59,485 bases of DNA. It comes from Amycolatopsis circi (GTDB lineage: Bacteria; Actinomycetota; Actinomycetes; Mycobacteriales; Pseudonocardiaceae). The position numbers and the translations under genes are program-made. This document shows, piece after piece, positions 35,070-42,810 of the stretch; the stretch's first letter is position 1; each line of letters starts with the position of its first letter. The notes below the pieces were generated by a model. The model had not been told where the DNA came from, did not search any database, and saw only the letters and a list, made by a program, of their open reading frames with translations. The stretch spans positions 1 through 59,485 of the forward strand of contig NZ_PQIA01000044.1 of the NCBI RefSeq assembly GCF_003385235.1. Direction: 5' to 3'.

Positions 35070-35342
35070 CAATGCCAGGGACTTAAGGCGGCGCTGTGGG
35101 TGCGGTTCGAAGCGTGCCTGTCCTGGTCGTGGGGTTGGCGAGGCCGGCACGGGGTTCGCTGTCCGTGAGGGGAACCCTGAGGGACTCTGAGTCCCTCAGG
35201 GTTCCCCTCACGGACAGGCGGAAGCGGCTAAGTGGGCATAGTTCGGGCATTTCGGCGGAAGTGGTGGCCTTTGCGGACGGTAGGTAGGCGTGAGGCCACG
35301 CCGCTTGAGTCCCTGGCATTGGTTTCAGCGGGGCGCGAGGGG
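35048..35342. terminator. Sortase-gene terminator hairpin split by element B
   Basis: CCCCTCGCGC (35048-35057) and GCGCGAGGGG (35333-35342) are exact complements. Between them lie the loop sequence, its duplicated copy and the 252-bp element. Removing the element and one target copy leaves a hairpin with a loop of about 13 nt located 5 nt after the sortase stop codon. The terminator was probably interrupted by the insertion; the palindrome inside the element may replace it. Confidence 0.6.
35070..35321. mobile_element. 252-bp MITE-like element, copy B, with target duplication
   Basis: Left end CAATGCCAGGGACTTAAG (35070-35087), right end its complement with one change (35304-35321). The central palindrome (35161-35215) has perfect 27-nt arms around one base. 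GTTTCAGCGG occurs directly outside both ends (35059-35068 and 35322-35331), with one extra A on the left: a 10-bp target duplication that shows insertion rather than mere repeat divergence. Same orientation and length as copy A. Confidence 0.82.
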
Positions 35343-35347
35343 ACCCC

Positions 35348-36061
35348 TCACGCCGGGTCCGCGATCACCACGCGGTTCTCCTCGTACCCGTCGCTCCCGC
35401 CGATCCAGCGTCCGCCGCAGGTCACCAGGACCACCCGATGCGGCCCGGCCTGCCCGAAGAGGTCGTCGGCGCGGCTCGGCAGATCGTTCTTGTGCACGGT
35501 GACCAGCTGGGAGATCCGGTACTGGCGCGTCTTGCCCGCGCGGTCCACGATCGTCACCACGCCGCCGATGCGCTCGTTCCACAGCTCCGAAAAGGGGCCG
35601 GTCGCGCCGCGCCAGTTCACGTGGCCCGCGAACACGCTCGCGCCGCTGACTGCCTCCAGATCCGCGCCCCACCAAGCCGCCTGGCCGATGTCCGCCGGCA
35701 CCGGAAGCGTGTTGCCCGGCCCGAGGTCCTGGCGCACCATCGCCGCGGTCCCGCCGCCAGGCAGCCGGATCGTGCCCGGTGCCTGCGGTCCCGGTTCCGG
35801 AGCCTGCCGATGCTCCGCGGGTGCGGCAGGCGGCGGTGCTGCCGCCGAACTGCTGGGCGGTGCCGCCGAACTGCTCGACGGCGGCGGCGCGGGCGCCAAT
35901 TGCTGCGGGGAAGCGGCCGGAACGGCGGCGGTGGCCGGGGACGCGCTCCCGGCCACCACCGTCGTCGGCGGCGAACTGATCACGACCGTCGCGAGTTCCA
36001 CTGCCAGCACGCTTGCCGCGCCGAGCACGAACCCGCCGATCAGCCGTCCTTTTCCGTTCAT
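35348..36061 (-). CDS. Class F sortase
   Basis: A 237-aa membrane-anchored transpeptidase. One N-terminal helix (GGFVLGAASVLAVELATVVI) and a Ser/Pro/Ala-rich stalk of about 60 residues precede the sortase domain. His in FAGHVNW, Cys in VLVTCGG and Arg in ENRVVI form the catalytic set. Class F enzymes attach surface proteins in actinobacteria. The gene begins 18 nt after the surface protein gene, so the two form an operon and substrate-enzyme pairing is likely. Confidence 0.87.
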   Translation of the reverse strand: MNGKGRLIGGFVLGAASVLAVELATVVISSPPTTVVAGSASPATAAVPAASPQQLAPAPPPSSSSAAPPSSSAAAPPPAAPAEHRQAPEPGPQAPGTIRLPGGGTAAMVRQDLGPGNTLPVPADIGQAAWWGADLEAVSGASVFAGHVNWRGATGPFSELWNERIGGVVTIVDRAGKTRQYRISQLVTVHKNDLPSRADDLFGQAGPHRVVLVTCGGRWIGGSDGYEENRVVIADPA

Positions 36062-36079
36062 TGCCCTTGCTGCTTTCGA

Positions 36080-37570
36080 TTACCGCCGGGCCGACCGCCG
36101 AGCGGCGAACCCGACCAGCGCCGAACCGACGAGTACCAGTGCCGCGAGACCCGCGATGCCGCCCGTGGAGAAACTCGTCTCGACAGTGCCCTTCGCCATC
36201 GTCACCGGCAGATCGCCGGCCGGAATCGCGTGCGGCACTTCGTTCGGCGTGTTCGCCACAGTCAGTGCGAGTGTGCCGCCCGGCGTCAGCGATCCGCACG
36301 CGGCGGGCGGATTGTTCGGGTCGAACGCGTTGGTGTAGCCCGGCGGCGCGTTCACCTCGACCACGCAAACCTCCTGCGGGGCCAGCAGATTCTCGACGGT
36401 CGCCGTCCCGTTGTCCCCGCTGGTGGTCACCACGGCGGGTTGCCCGTCGGGCCCGGTGAGCGGCTTGCCGTCCTGGCTGGTGGCCGCGCTCTTGCGGTCC
36501 TTGCCGGTGACCCGCAGCGTCGCCCCGCCGATGCCCTTGCCGGTCTTGGCGTCGGTCTTGGTGACCTGCACCTTGCCCGGCTTCGCTACGGCTACGACGC
36601 CTTGCGCGGTCAGTTGCTGTTCACCGCCGGTGCCGACGACGCTCTGGATTCCGTCCTTGGTGTCGACCGGGGTCTGGACAGTCGGCTTGTCCGCGGGCGC
36701 GGACAGGGACGCGACGAGCTTCGGCTGGTCGCCGGTGGGAGTGACCTTCGCCGTGACCGTGCCGTTCGCATCGGTCTTGATCGTCGTGTCCTTCTCCGCG
36801 GCCTGGGGCGCGGAGTTGCCCGACGAAGAGTCTGAAGCCTTCTCGGCGTCGGCCTGCTTGTCCGCTTGGCCGATAGTCCCGTCGGTGGCGGTCAGCTTCA
36901 CCGGAACGTCCGGGATGCCCTTGCCCTGGGAGTTCTTCACCGTGACTGTCCAGGCCGCGGGCTGGCCGATGTGCTGATCGCCCTTCGGCGCGGTGACCGA
37001 GGCCGTCCACGGGCCGCGGTTCGCTGCGGCCTCGGCCTTCATCTTGGCCACGTCCTTGGCGGCTTCCGCGGTGAGGAGCTTGAAGTATTTGTCCTCGGGA
37101 TAGGCAGCTTTGTTCGGGGGCGTGCCGAAGTCCGTGTCGCCGGGCGTCTTCGTCGGGGCGGTCCACGAGTGCAGCAGGTGGGCCAGCGCGGCGGCCTCGT
37201 CGTCGTTCGTGGTGTTGCCGTAACGCAACAGCAGGTACGAGATGTTGCCTGCGACGTCGGGCTTCAGCGGATCGCCCCACTTCGTCAACAGATCTTGACC
37301 TGGTTGGTACTGCTCATCGCTGTCCGGTGCCTTCAGGTGGAAGCTGACGCAGAACACGTCCTTGCCGCCCACCTTGTACGAGCCAAGCCAATCCTCGTAC
37401 GTGACGCCGTCGGCCTCTTTGTGCTTGATCGTTTGGCCGTGGCCGGTGGTGGCGGCCGCGGCAGCCGGAGTAGTCCCTAATGCGGTTACGGAGAGTGCGC
37501 CGAGCAGTGCGGTCGCGACCAGCCCGGTGGCCGCGCGCCAGCGAGCGCGCGGGCGTGAGATCCACCCCAT
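36080..37570 (-). CDS. Surface protein with thioester-like and SpaA-like domains
   Basis: A 496-aa secreted protein. AAGGAG lies 9 nt before ATG 37570. Signal peptide to about residue 39 (TALGTTPAAAA). Residues 45-160 resemble a thioester domain (DVFCVSFHL; YLLLRYGN; AALAHLLHSW), but the Gln expected in the last motif is His. A Big-type Ig-like domain follows (ASVTAPKGDQHIGQ), then a SpaA-like domain (KVQVTKTDAKTGKGI to VVEVNAPPGY) able to form an isopeptide. The end is a helix (GIAGLAALVLVGSALVGF) and RRSARR. A classic LPxTG is not at the usual place; LPVTM lies about 15 residues before the helix. Confidence 0.8.
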   Translation of the reverse strand: MGWISRPRARWRAATGLVATALLGALSVTALGTTPAAAAATTGHGQTIKHKEADGVTYEDWLGSYKVGGKDVFCVSFHLKAPDSDEQYQPGQDLLTKWGDPLKPDVAGNISYLLLRYGNTTNDDEAAALAHLLHSWTAPTKTPGDTDFGTPPNKAAYPEDKYFKLLTAEAAKDVAKMKAEAAANRGPWTASVTAPKGDQHIGQPAAWTVTVKNSQGKGIPDVPVKLTATDGTIGQADKQADAEKASDSSSGNSAPQAAEKDTTIKTDANGTVTAKVTPTGDQPKLVASLSAPADKPTVQTPVDTKDGIQSVVGTGGEQQLTAQGVVAVAKPGKVQVTKTDAKTGKGIGGATLRVTGKDRKSAATSQDGKPLTGPDGQPAVVTTSGDNGTATVENLLAPQEVCVVEVNAPPGYTNAFDPNNPPAACGSLTPGGTLALTVANTPNEVPHAIPAGDLPVTMAKGTVETSFSTGGIAGLAALVLVGSALVGFAARRSARR

Positions 37571-37891
37571 GGTGTGTTGGCTCCTTCGACGTGCCCGCCG
37601 ACGCCTGAGCGGCGTCTTCGCAGTTCACCTGATCGAACAAACTCCCCGACGCGCGTTCGGTCACTTCCCGGACACGCGATGTGAAGGTTCGCGGGTCAGC
37701 ATGGGGGTTGTCTAGAGACCATCGGGTGACCTGCGGTGAACGGTCGTGACCTTCATCGCCTACGGTGGCCGTAACGGGGGTCGCCCCACCCGTGCGGGTG
37801 ACGAGTAAAATCGGCTTTACCCGAACGGGAACCAGCGAGCCGCCGCGGTCGTTGAACCCGATGCAAGGTGCCATAAAGTCCAGGAGGACAG
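37571..37891. promoter_or_regulatory. Divergent spacer before the Bax-inhibitor gene
   Basis: A 321-bp spacer between divergent genes. A small hairpin CACCCG-TG-CGGGTG lies at 37787-37800. I see no gene and no clear promoter boxes; promoters for both directions must be here. Confidence 0.35.
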
Positions 37892-38752
37892 GTGCGTTCC
37901 AGCAGCAACCCGGCGTTCCGCAATCTCCCGCGCGGCGCGGCCGCGACCGGGCAGTACGGGCCGAACGTCGGCTTCGACCAGCCCTACGGCCAGCCGCAGG
38001 GCCAAGGCGGCGTCCCGGGTTACGGCCCGGGGCAGATGGGCACCGCCTCCGCCGACCGTCCGATGACGGTCGACGACGTCGTCGTCAAGACCGGCATGTC
38101 GCTCGGCGTCGCGCTCGTCATCGGCGTCCTCACCGCGATCTGGGCGCAGTCCCAGCTCGTGCGCGATTCGCTCGGCAGGCTCTCGCCGAGCGGGCCGCTC
38201 CTCGGCGCGCTGATCGGCGGGCTCGTGGTGGGCCTCGTCGTGTCGCTGGTGATCATCTTCAAGCAGAAGCCGAGCGGCCCGCTCACGCTCGTCTACTCCG
38301 GTGCCGAGGGCCTGTTCCTCGGTGCGCTCAGCGGCCTGTTCGAGGTGTTCCTGCCGGGCATCGCCCTGCAGGCGCTCATCGGCACCGCGGGCGTCTTCGT
38401 CGCGATGCTGGTCGTCTACAAGACCGGCGCGGTGAAGGTCACGCCGAAGCTCACCAAGTGGATCGTCGGCGCGATCGCCGGTGCCGCGATCCTCATGCTG
38501 GTCAACCTGGTCACCGCGGTGTTCTTCGGCTTCAACCCGCTGCGCGACGGCAGCCCGCTGTCCATCTTGTTCAGCCTGGTGGTCATCGGCATCGCCGCGT
38601 TCAGCTTCCTGCTCGACTTCGACCAGGCCGACAAGATGATCCGCGCCGGCATGCCGTCGAAGTGGGCCTGGTACGCCGCGTTCGGCCTGATGACCACGCT
38701 GGTGTGGCTGTACCTCGAGATCCTGCGTCTGCTGTCTTACCTGCGCGACTAG
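37892..38752 (+). CDS. Bax inhibitor-1/YccA-family membrane protein
   Basis: A 286-aa protein; GTG 37892 follows AGGAGG at 5 nt. A Gly/Gln/Pro-rich cytoplasmic tail of about 55 residues precedes seven membrane helices. The ending YLEILRLLSYLRD with the acidic pair in FLLDFDQADKMI is typical of the BI-1 family, where conserved Asp residues govern pH-dependent ion leak. The bacterial role is not settled. A strong terminator follows. Confidence 0.85.
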   Translation: MRSSSNPAFRNLPRGAAATGQYGPNVGFDQPYGQPQGQGGVPGYGPGQMGTASADRPMTVDDVVVKTGMSLGVALVIGVLTAIWAQSQLVRDSLGRLSPSGPLLGALIGGLVVGLVVSLVIIFKQKPSGPLTLVYSGAEGLFLGALSGLFEVFLPGIALQALIGTAGVFVAMLVVYKTGAVKVTPKLTKWIVGAIAGAAILMLVNLVTAVFFGFNPLRDGSPLSILFSLVVIGIAAFSFLLDFDQADKMIRAGMPSKWAWYAAFGLMTTLVWLYLEILRLLSYLRD

Positions 38753-38777
38753 CTGTCGCCGCAGGTTTCCGGGAAGG

Positions 38778-38806
38778 GGCGCTCCGCGATACGCGGAGCG
38801 CCTTTT
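38778..38806 (+). terminator. Rho-independent terminator
   Basis: GGCGCTCCGCG pairs with CGCGGAGCGCC around ATA, followed by TTTT. It ends the Bax-inhibitor transcript. Confidence 0.9.
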
Positions 38807-38899
38807 CTGGTTTTCTGCCTCGAACCTCTGCGAGCCCTCGCGGCCGTCGTGTTGGATGTGCCCGGTCGGAATCTTTCTTTCGGGTTTGCGAGGTATCAC

Positions 38900-39517
38900 G
38901 TGAGCGTCCCCCCGTACGGGCACGGACCGCAGCCGGGCTACGGCCAGAACGGGCCGTCGCCGTTCCAGCAGCACCACGGCCCGGGCGGGATGCCGCCGCA
39001 ACAGAGTCCGAAGCGTAACTTCCCGACCAAGACCGTCGTGCTGGTCGCCGTCGCGGTGGTGGTCGTGGCGGCGGGGGTCGTCATCGGGTTCTTCACGTTC
39101 GGCAACTCGACCAGCAACACCCACGCGAGCGACTGCATGCACATCGAGAAGTCCGGCTCGACCACGACGACGAAAACGATCGACTGCGCCGACCCCGGAG
39201 CGAACGTCAAGGTCGCGGTCGTCCGCGCGAACCGGAGCGGAACCTGCCCGCGCGGCGACTACTACCGCTACACCACCGGCGGCAAGAACCGCCGCGTGCT
39301 CTGTCTCGTTCCCAATGTGCGGCAAGGGGATTGCCTCTCCGGGCTCCAGACCGCCACGACGACCTACCAGAAGGTCGCGTGCACGGACCCGCAGAAGAAC
39401 GCGGAGATCGTCAAGCTGGTGACCGGCACGAAGGATCGTTCGGCGTGCGAGGGCAGCGGTTCGACCGCCGTCCGCTGGTACTCCGATCCGGAAGAAGTCA
39501 TCTGCATCAAGAGCTGA
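38900..39517 (+). CDS. LppU/SCO3897-like membrane-anchored protein
   Basis: A 205-aa protein from GTG 38900 (GAGG about 7 nt before). The Pro/Gln/Gly-rich N-terminus is followed by one helix (VVLVAVAVVVVAAGVVIGFF) at about 45-65. The outer part has six cysteines in a regular order (DCMHI, DCADP, GTCPRG, VLCLV, GDCLS and VACTD region, then EVICIKS), fitting disulfides. The family is common in actinobacteria and has no known activity. Confidence 0.72.
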   Translation: MSVPPYGHGPQPGYGQNGPSPFQQHHGPGGMPPQQSPKRNFPTKTVVLVAVAVVVVAAGVVIGFFTFGNSTSNTHASDCMHIEKSGSTTTTKTIDCADPGANVKVAVVRANRSGTCPRGDYYRYTTGGKNRRVLCLVPNVRQGDCLSGLQTATTTYQKVACTDPQKNAEIVKLVTGTKDRSACEGSGSTAVRWYSDPEEVICIKS

Positions 39518-39671
39518 CCGGGGCGGTACAAAGGGGCCGTCCGGACGTCCGGTTTCGGCCGTTCGTCGCACTCCGTGGGACAGGCTGCGTGCGGTCGCCG
39601 CGCGGACCTAACGTGGACCGCCGCCCGCCGCCGGGCGGCCCCGTTGATCCCCGACACCCCCAGGAGACGTG

Positions 39672-40946
39672 GTGGCGACCACCGATTCCCCTGTCGACGA
39701 GCGAAAACTGCTCGATTTCCCGACCTCCTGCGAGGCTCCGGCTCCGAAACCGGAGGAGCCGGTCAAGGTCGTCCCGCTGGCCGTCGCCGCGGTGCTCGCG
39801 GTCGGGCTGACGGCGTACGTCTGGGCCGCGCACGGCGCGAAGTTCGGGGTTCTGCTCGTGCTGGGGCTGCTGCTCGGCCTCGCCCTTTTCCACTCCCGCT
39901 TCGGTTTCACGTCCGCCTGGCGGCAGCTGATCGCCGTCGGCAACGGCCAAGGCCTCCGTGCGCACACTCTCCTGCTCGGCACGGCCGCGACACTCGTCGC
40001 CCTCATCTGCGGCACCGGCGCGGGTCTCTTCGGCAGCAAACCGCTGCCGGTGGCGAACGTCGGGCCGATCGGGCTGGCGTTGTTCGTCGGAGCCACGCTT
40101 TTCGCGATCGGCATGCAACTCGGCGGTGCGTGCGCGTCCGGGACCCTGTTCGCGGTCGGTGCCGGGCAGTCGACGATCGTGCTGACTCTCGGCGGTTTCA
40201 TCACCGGATCGGTCATCTACACGTGGGGCTACCCGCTTTTCACCGGCTGGCCGCAGGTTTCCGGATTCCTGCTGTCGGATCACGTCGGCTGGTTCGGCTC
40301 GTGGGCGATCACGATCGCGGTCCTCGTCGCGATCGTGATCGGTACCCGGGTGGTGCAGAAACGCCGCGTGCCGCCGCCGGTCGACACCGTGCCGACCGCG
40401 CACGGGTTCGCCCGGATCTTCCGCGGCTCGTGGCCGGTCCTCGTCGGCGCGGTGGTGCTCGGCGTGCTGGCCGGCGCGGTCTACCTGGTTTCCGGCGGGA
40501 TCTGGGGCGTCACGAGCGCGTTCAGCTTGTGGGGCGCGAAAATTCTCCAGGTGTTCGGACTGCACCCGGAGCAGTGGGAGTTCTGGCAGTTGAAGGCCAA
40601 CGCGACGTCGCTGTCCAAGCCGATCTGGCAGGACAAGACGAGCCTCACCGACATCGGGATCATGATCGGCGCGTTCGTCGCCGCGGCTGCCGCGGGCGCG
40701 TGGAAGATCCACAGCTCGATCCCGTGGCGCACCGCCGTCGCCGCGGTTCTCGGCGGAATCCTGATGGGCATCGGCGCGCGACTGGCGAACGGCTGCAACA
40801 TCGGCGCGTACCTCGGCGGCATTTCCGTCGGCAGTCTGCACGGCTGGCTGTGGGGCGCGTTCGCGCTTTTCGGGACCTGGATCGGGCTGAAACTGCGGCC
40901 ATTGTTCGGTTTGGGCAACCCCGTGCGCACGGACAGTATCTGCTGA
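39672..40946 (+). CDS. YeeE/YedE-family sulfur (thiosulfate) transporter
   Basis: A 424-aa protein with nine or ten membrane helices. The two conserved Cys motifs are present: QLGGACASGTLF and LANGCNIGAYLGG, which in TsuA form the thiosulfate path. GTG 39672 lies 5 nt after AGGAG; GTG 39669 is too near. Members move thiosulfate or another sulfur or selenium compound into the cell. No sulfur carrier (TusA-like) gene is adjacent, though transsulfuration genes lie 4-10 kb to the right. Confidence 0.85.
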   Translation: MATTDSPVDERKLLDFPTSCEAPAPKPEEPVKVVPLAVAAVLAVGLTAYVWAAHGAKFGVLLVLGLLLGLALFHSRFGFTSAWRQLIAVGNGQGLRAHTLLLGTAATLVALICGTGAGLFGSKPLPVANVGPIGLALFVGATLFAIGMQLGGACASGTLFAVGAGQSTIVLTLGGFITGSVIYTWGYPLFTGWPQVSGFLLSDHVGWFGSWAITIAVLVAIVIGTRVVQKRRVPPPVDTVPTAHGFARIFRGSWPVLVGAVVLGVLAGAVYLVSGGIWGVTSAFSLWGAKILQVFGLHPEQWEFWQLKANATSLSKPIWQDKTSLTDIGIMIGAFVAAAAAGAWKIHSSIPWRTAVAAVLGGILMGIGARLANGCNIGAYLGGISVGSLHGWLWGAFALFGTWIGLKLRPLFGLGNPVRTDSIC

Positions 40947-40950
40947 CCCT

Positions 40951-40998
40951 CGTGGGGGCTTTTCGCAGGTCATCGTGACTGCGCGAAAAGCCCCCACG
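40951..40998. terminator. Hairpin terminator after the YeeE gene
   Basis: CGTGGGGGCTTTTCGC (40951-40966) is perfectly complementary to 40983-40998 with a 16-nt loop. It lies 5 nt after the stop. Confidence 0.8.
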
Positions 40999-41131
40999 TA
41001 TTTCTTCCGCCAGCGAAAAAGGCTGTGGCACCGCTTGCCGCTCGGCTAGTCTGGAGCGCGCGCAAGGGGGAACCGCTGTCGTATTGTCGCGTCGCGGGCT
41101 TGCGCTTCACCACTAACAGATGGGGTTCCGC

Positions 41132-42664
41132 ATGTCCGCACCCGCGACTCCGGCCGCGCCGGATGCCGGTGACAAACTTGACCGGGGAGTGCTGAAGGTC
41201 GCTTCCGTGGTGGTGCTCGGCGCCATTATGGCGATCCTCGACACCACCGTGGTCAACGTCGCGCTTCAGAAACTCACCATCCAGTTCACCACGTCCTTCG
41301 ACACCATCCAGTGGGTCGCGACCGGCTACATGCTGGCGCTGGCGACGGTCATCCCGGTCACCGGCTGGGCGTCCGACCGGTTCGGCACGAAACGGCTGTA
41401 CCTGCTCGCGATCGGCACCTTCCTGCTCGGCTCGATGCTGGCCGGGCTCGCCTGGAACGTCGAATCGCTGATCGCGTTCCGCGTCGTGCAGGGCCTCGGC
41501 GGCGGCATGCTGATGCCCGCGGGCATGACGATCCTGACCCGTGCGGCCGGTCCGCAGCGGATCGGCCGGGTGATGGCCGTGCTGGGCGTGCCGATGCTGC
41601 TCGGCCCGATCTGCGGCCCGATCCTCGGCGGCTGGCTGGTCGACTCGGTGAGCTGGCGCTGGATCTTCTACATCAACGTCCCGATCGGACTGATCGCCTT
41701 CGTGCTCGCGCTGCGGCTGCTCCCGAAGGACAACCCGGAGGCAGGCAACCGGTTCGACTTCCTCGGCATGCTGATGGTGTCGCCGGGCCTGGCCGCGCTG
41801 ATCTTCGGGGTCTCGCGGATCCCGTCGACCGGCACCGTCGCCGACCTCGAGGTGTGGCTGCCCGCGCTGGCCGGGATCGTGCTGCTGGTCGCGTTCGTGC
41901 TGCGGGCGCGGACCATGGAGCATCCGCTGATCGACCTGAAGCTGTTCCGCAACAGGTCGTTCTCGGTCGCGATGATCACGATGGCGGTGTTCTGCGTCGG
42001 GTTCTTCGGCGCGATGCTGTTGCTGCCCACGTATTTCGTGCTGGTGCGCGGGGAGAGCGCGCTGAACGCCGGTCTTCTGCTGGCCCCGCAGGGCCTGGGC
42101 GCGATGCTGGCGATGCCGGTCACCGGACGGCTGGCGGACAAGATCGCGCCGCGCCGGATCGTGGTGCCCGGGCTGGTCCTGATCGCACTGGGCATGGTGG
42201 TGTTCACGCAGGTCAGCGCCACCACGCCGTACTGGCAGCTGCTGGCCGCGCTGTTCGTGATGGGCATTGGTATGGGCTGCACGATGATGCCGATCACCTC
42301 GGCCGCACTGCAGACGTTGCAGTCCAAGGACATGGCGAAGGCTTCGACCGCGACGAACATCCTGCAGCAGACCGCGGGCGCGATCGGGTCCGCGGTGATG
42401 TCGATCATCCTGGCGGCGCTGCTCGCCGGGAAGTTCGGCGTCCCGACGAGCCAGGGCCAGCTGGTCGCCACCGCGGCGACGATGAACCCGGCCACGCACG
42501 ACGCCGCGGCCGGTCTCGCGGGCGAGTCGTTCGCGACGACGTTCCTGTGGGGCACGGTCCTGCTGGCGCTGTGCCTGGTGCCCGCGTTCTTCCTGCCGAA
42601 GAAGCGCGTGGTGCCCGCGGCGACGGAGTCCGACGAGGCCGCTCCTCCGGTGCTGATGCACTGA
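41132..42664 (+). CDS. DHA2-family MFS drug exporter (EmrB/QacA type)
   Basis: A 510-aa protein with 14 predicted helices. Typical motifs: LDTTVVNVALQKL (motif D1), WASDRFGTKRLYL (motif A), RVVQGLGGGMLMPAGMTIL (motif B) and VLGVPMLLGPICGPILGGWLV (motif C, drug/proton antiporters). ATG 41132 is preferred, GGGG lying about 7 nt upstream; ATG 41120 lacks a site. No regulator gene is adjacent. Substrates are unknown. Confidence 0.88.
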   Translation: MSAPATPAAPDAGDKLDRGVLKVASVVVLGAIMAILDTTVVNVALQKLTIQFTTSFDTIQWVATGYMLALATVIPVTGWASDRFGTKRLYLLAIGTFLLGSMLAGLAWNVESLIAFRVVQGLGGGMLMPAGMTILTRAAGPQRIGRVMAVLGVPMLLGPICGPILGGWLVDSVSWRWIFYINVPIGLIAFVLALRLLPKDNPEAGNRFDFLGMLMVSPGLAALIFGVSRIPSTGTVADLEVWLPALAGIVLLVAFVLRARTMEHPLIDLKLFRNRSFSVAMITMAVFCVGFFGAMLLLPTYFVLVRGESALNAGLLLAPQGLGAMLAMPVTGRLADKIAPRRIVVPGLVLIALGMVVFTQVSATTPYWQLLAALFVMGIGMGCTMMPITSAALQTLQSKDMAKASTATNILQQTAGAIGSAVMSIILAALLAGKFGVPTSQGQLVATAATMNPATHDAAAGLAGESFATTFLWGTVLLALCLVPAFFLPKKRVVPAATESDEAAPPVLMH

Positions 42665-42677
42665 CGCTTCACCTGAG

Positions 42678-42716
42678 GAAAGGGCCGTCCGCGTTGCGCT
42701 CGCGGACGGCCCTTTC
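42678..42716 (+). terminator. Rho-independent terminator of the MFS gene
   Basis: GAAAGGGCCGTCCGCG (42678-42693) pairs exactly with 42701-42716; the right arm ends in CCCTTTC. Loop of 7 nt. Confidence 0.85.
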
Positions 42717-42727
42717 TCGTTGCTGCG

Positions 42728-42782
42728 GTCCGTGAGGGGAACCCTGAGGGACTCAGATTCCCTCAGGGTTCCCCTCACGGAC
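42728..42782. repeat. 55-nt dispersed palindrome (solo copy)
   Basis: 27-nt arms with one mismatch around a single A. Same family as the palindromes in elements A and B and at 11,934, but without the flanking terminal repeats. It lies between convergent genes next to a normal terminator. Confidence 0.85.
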
Positions 42783-42810
42783 TATCGCAGGAACGGAGCC
42801 ACGCTGGCGT

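Noticed and set aside
30797..35321. Composite transposon formed by elements A and B
   Set aside because: The two copies are in the same orientation, B has its own target duplication, and the genes between them look like ordinary chromosomal genes.
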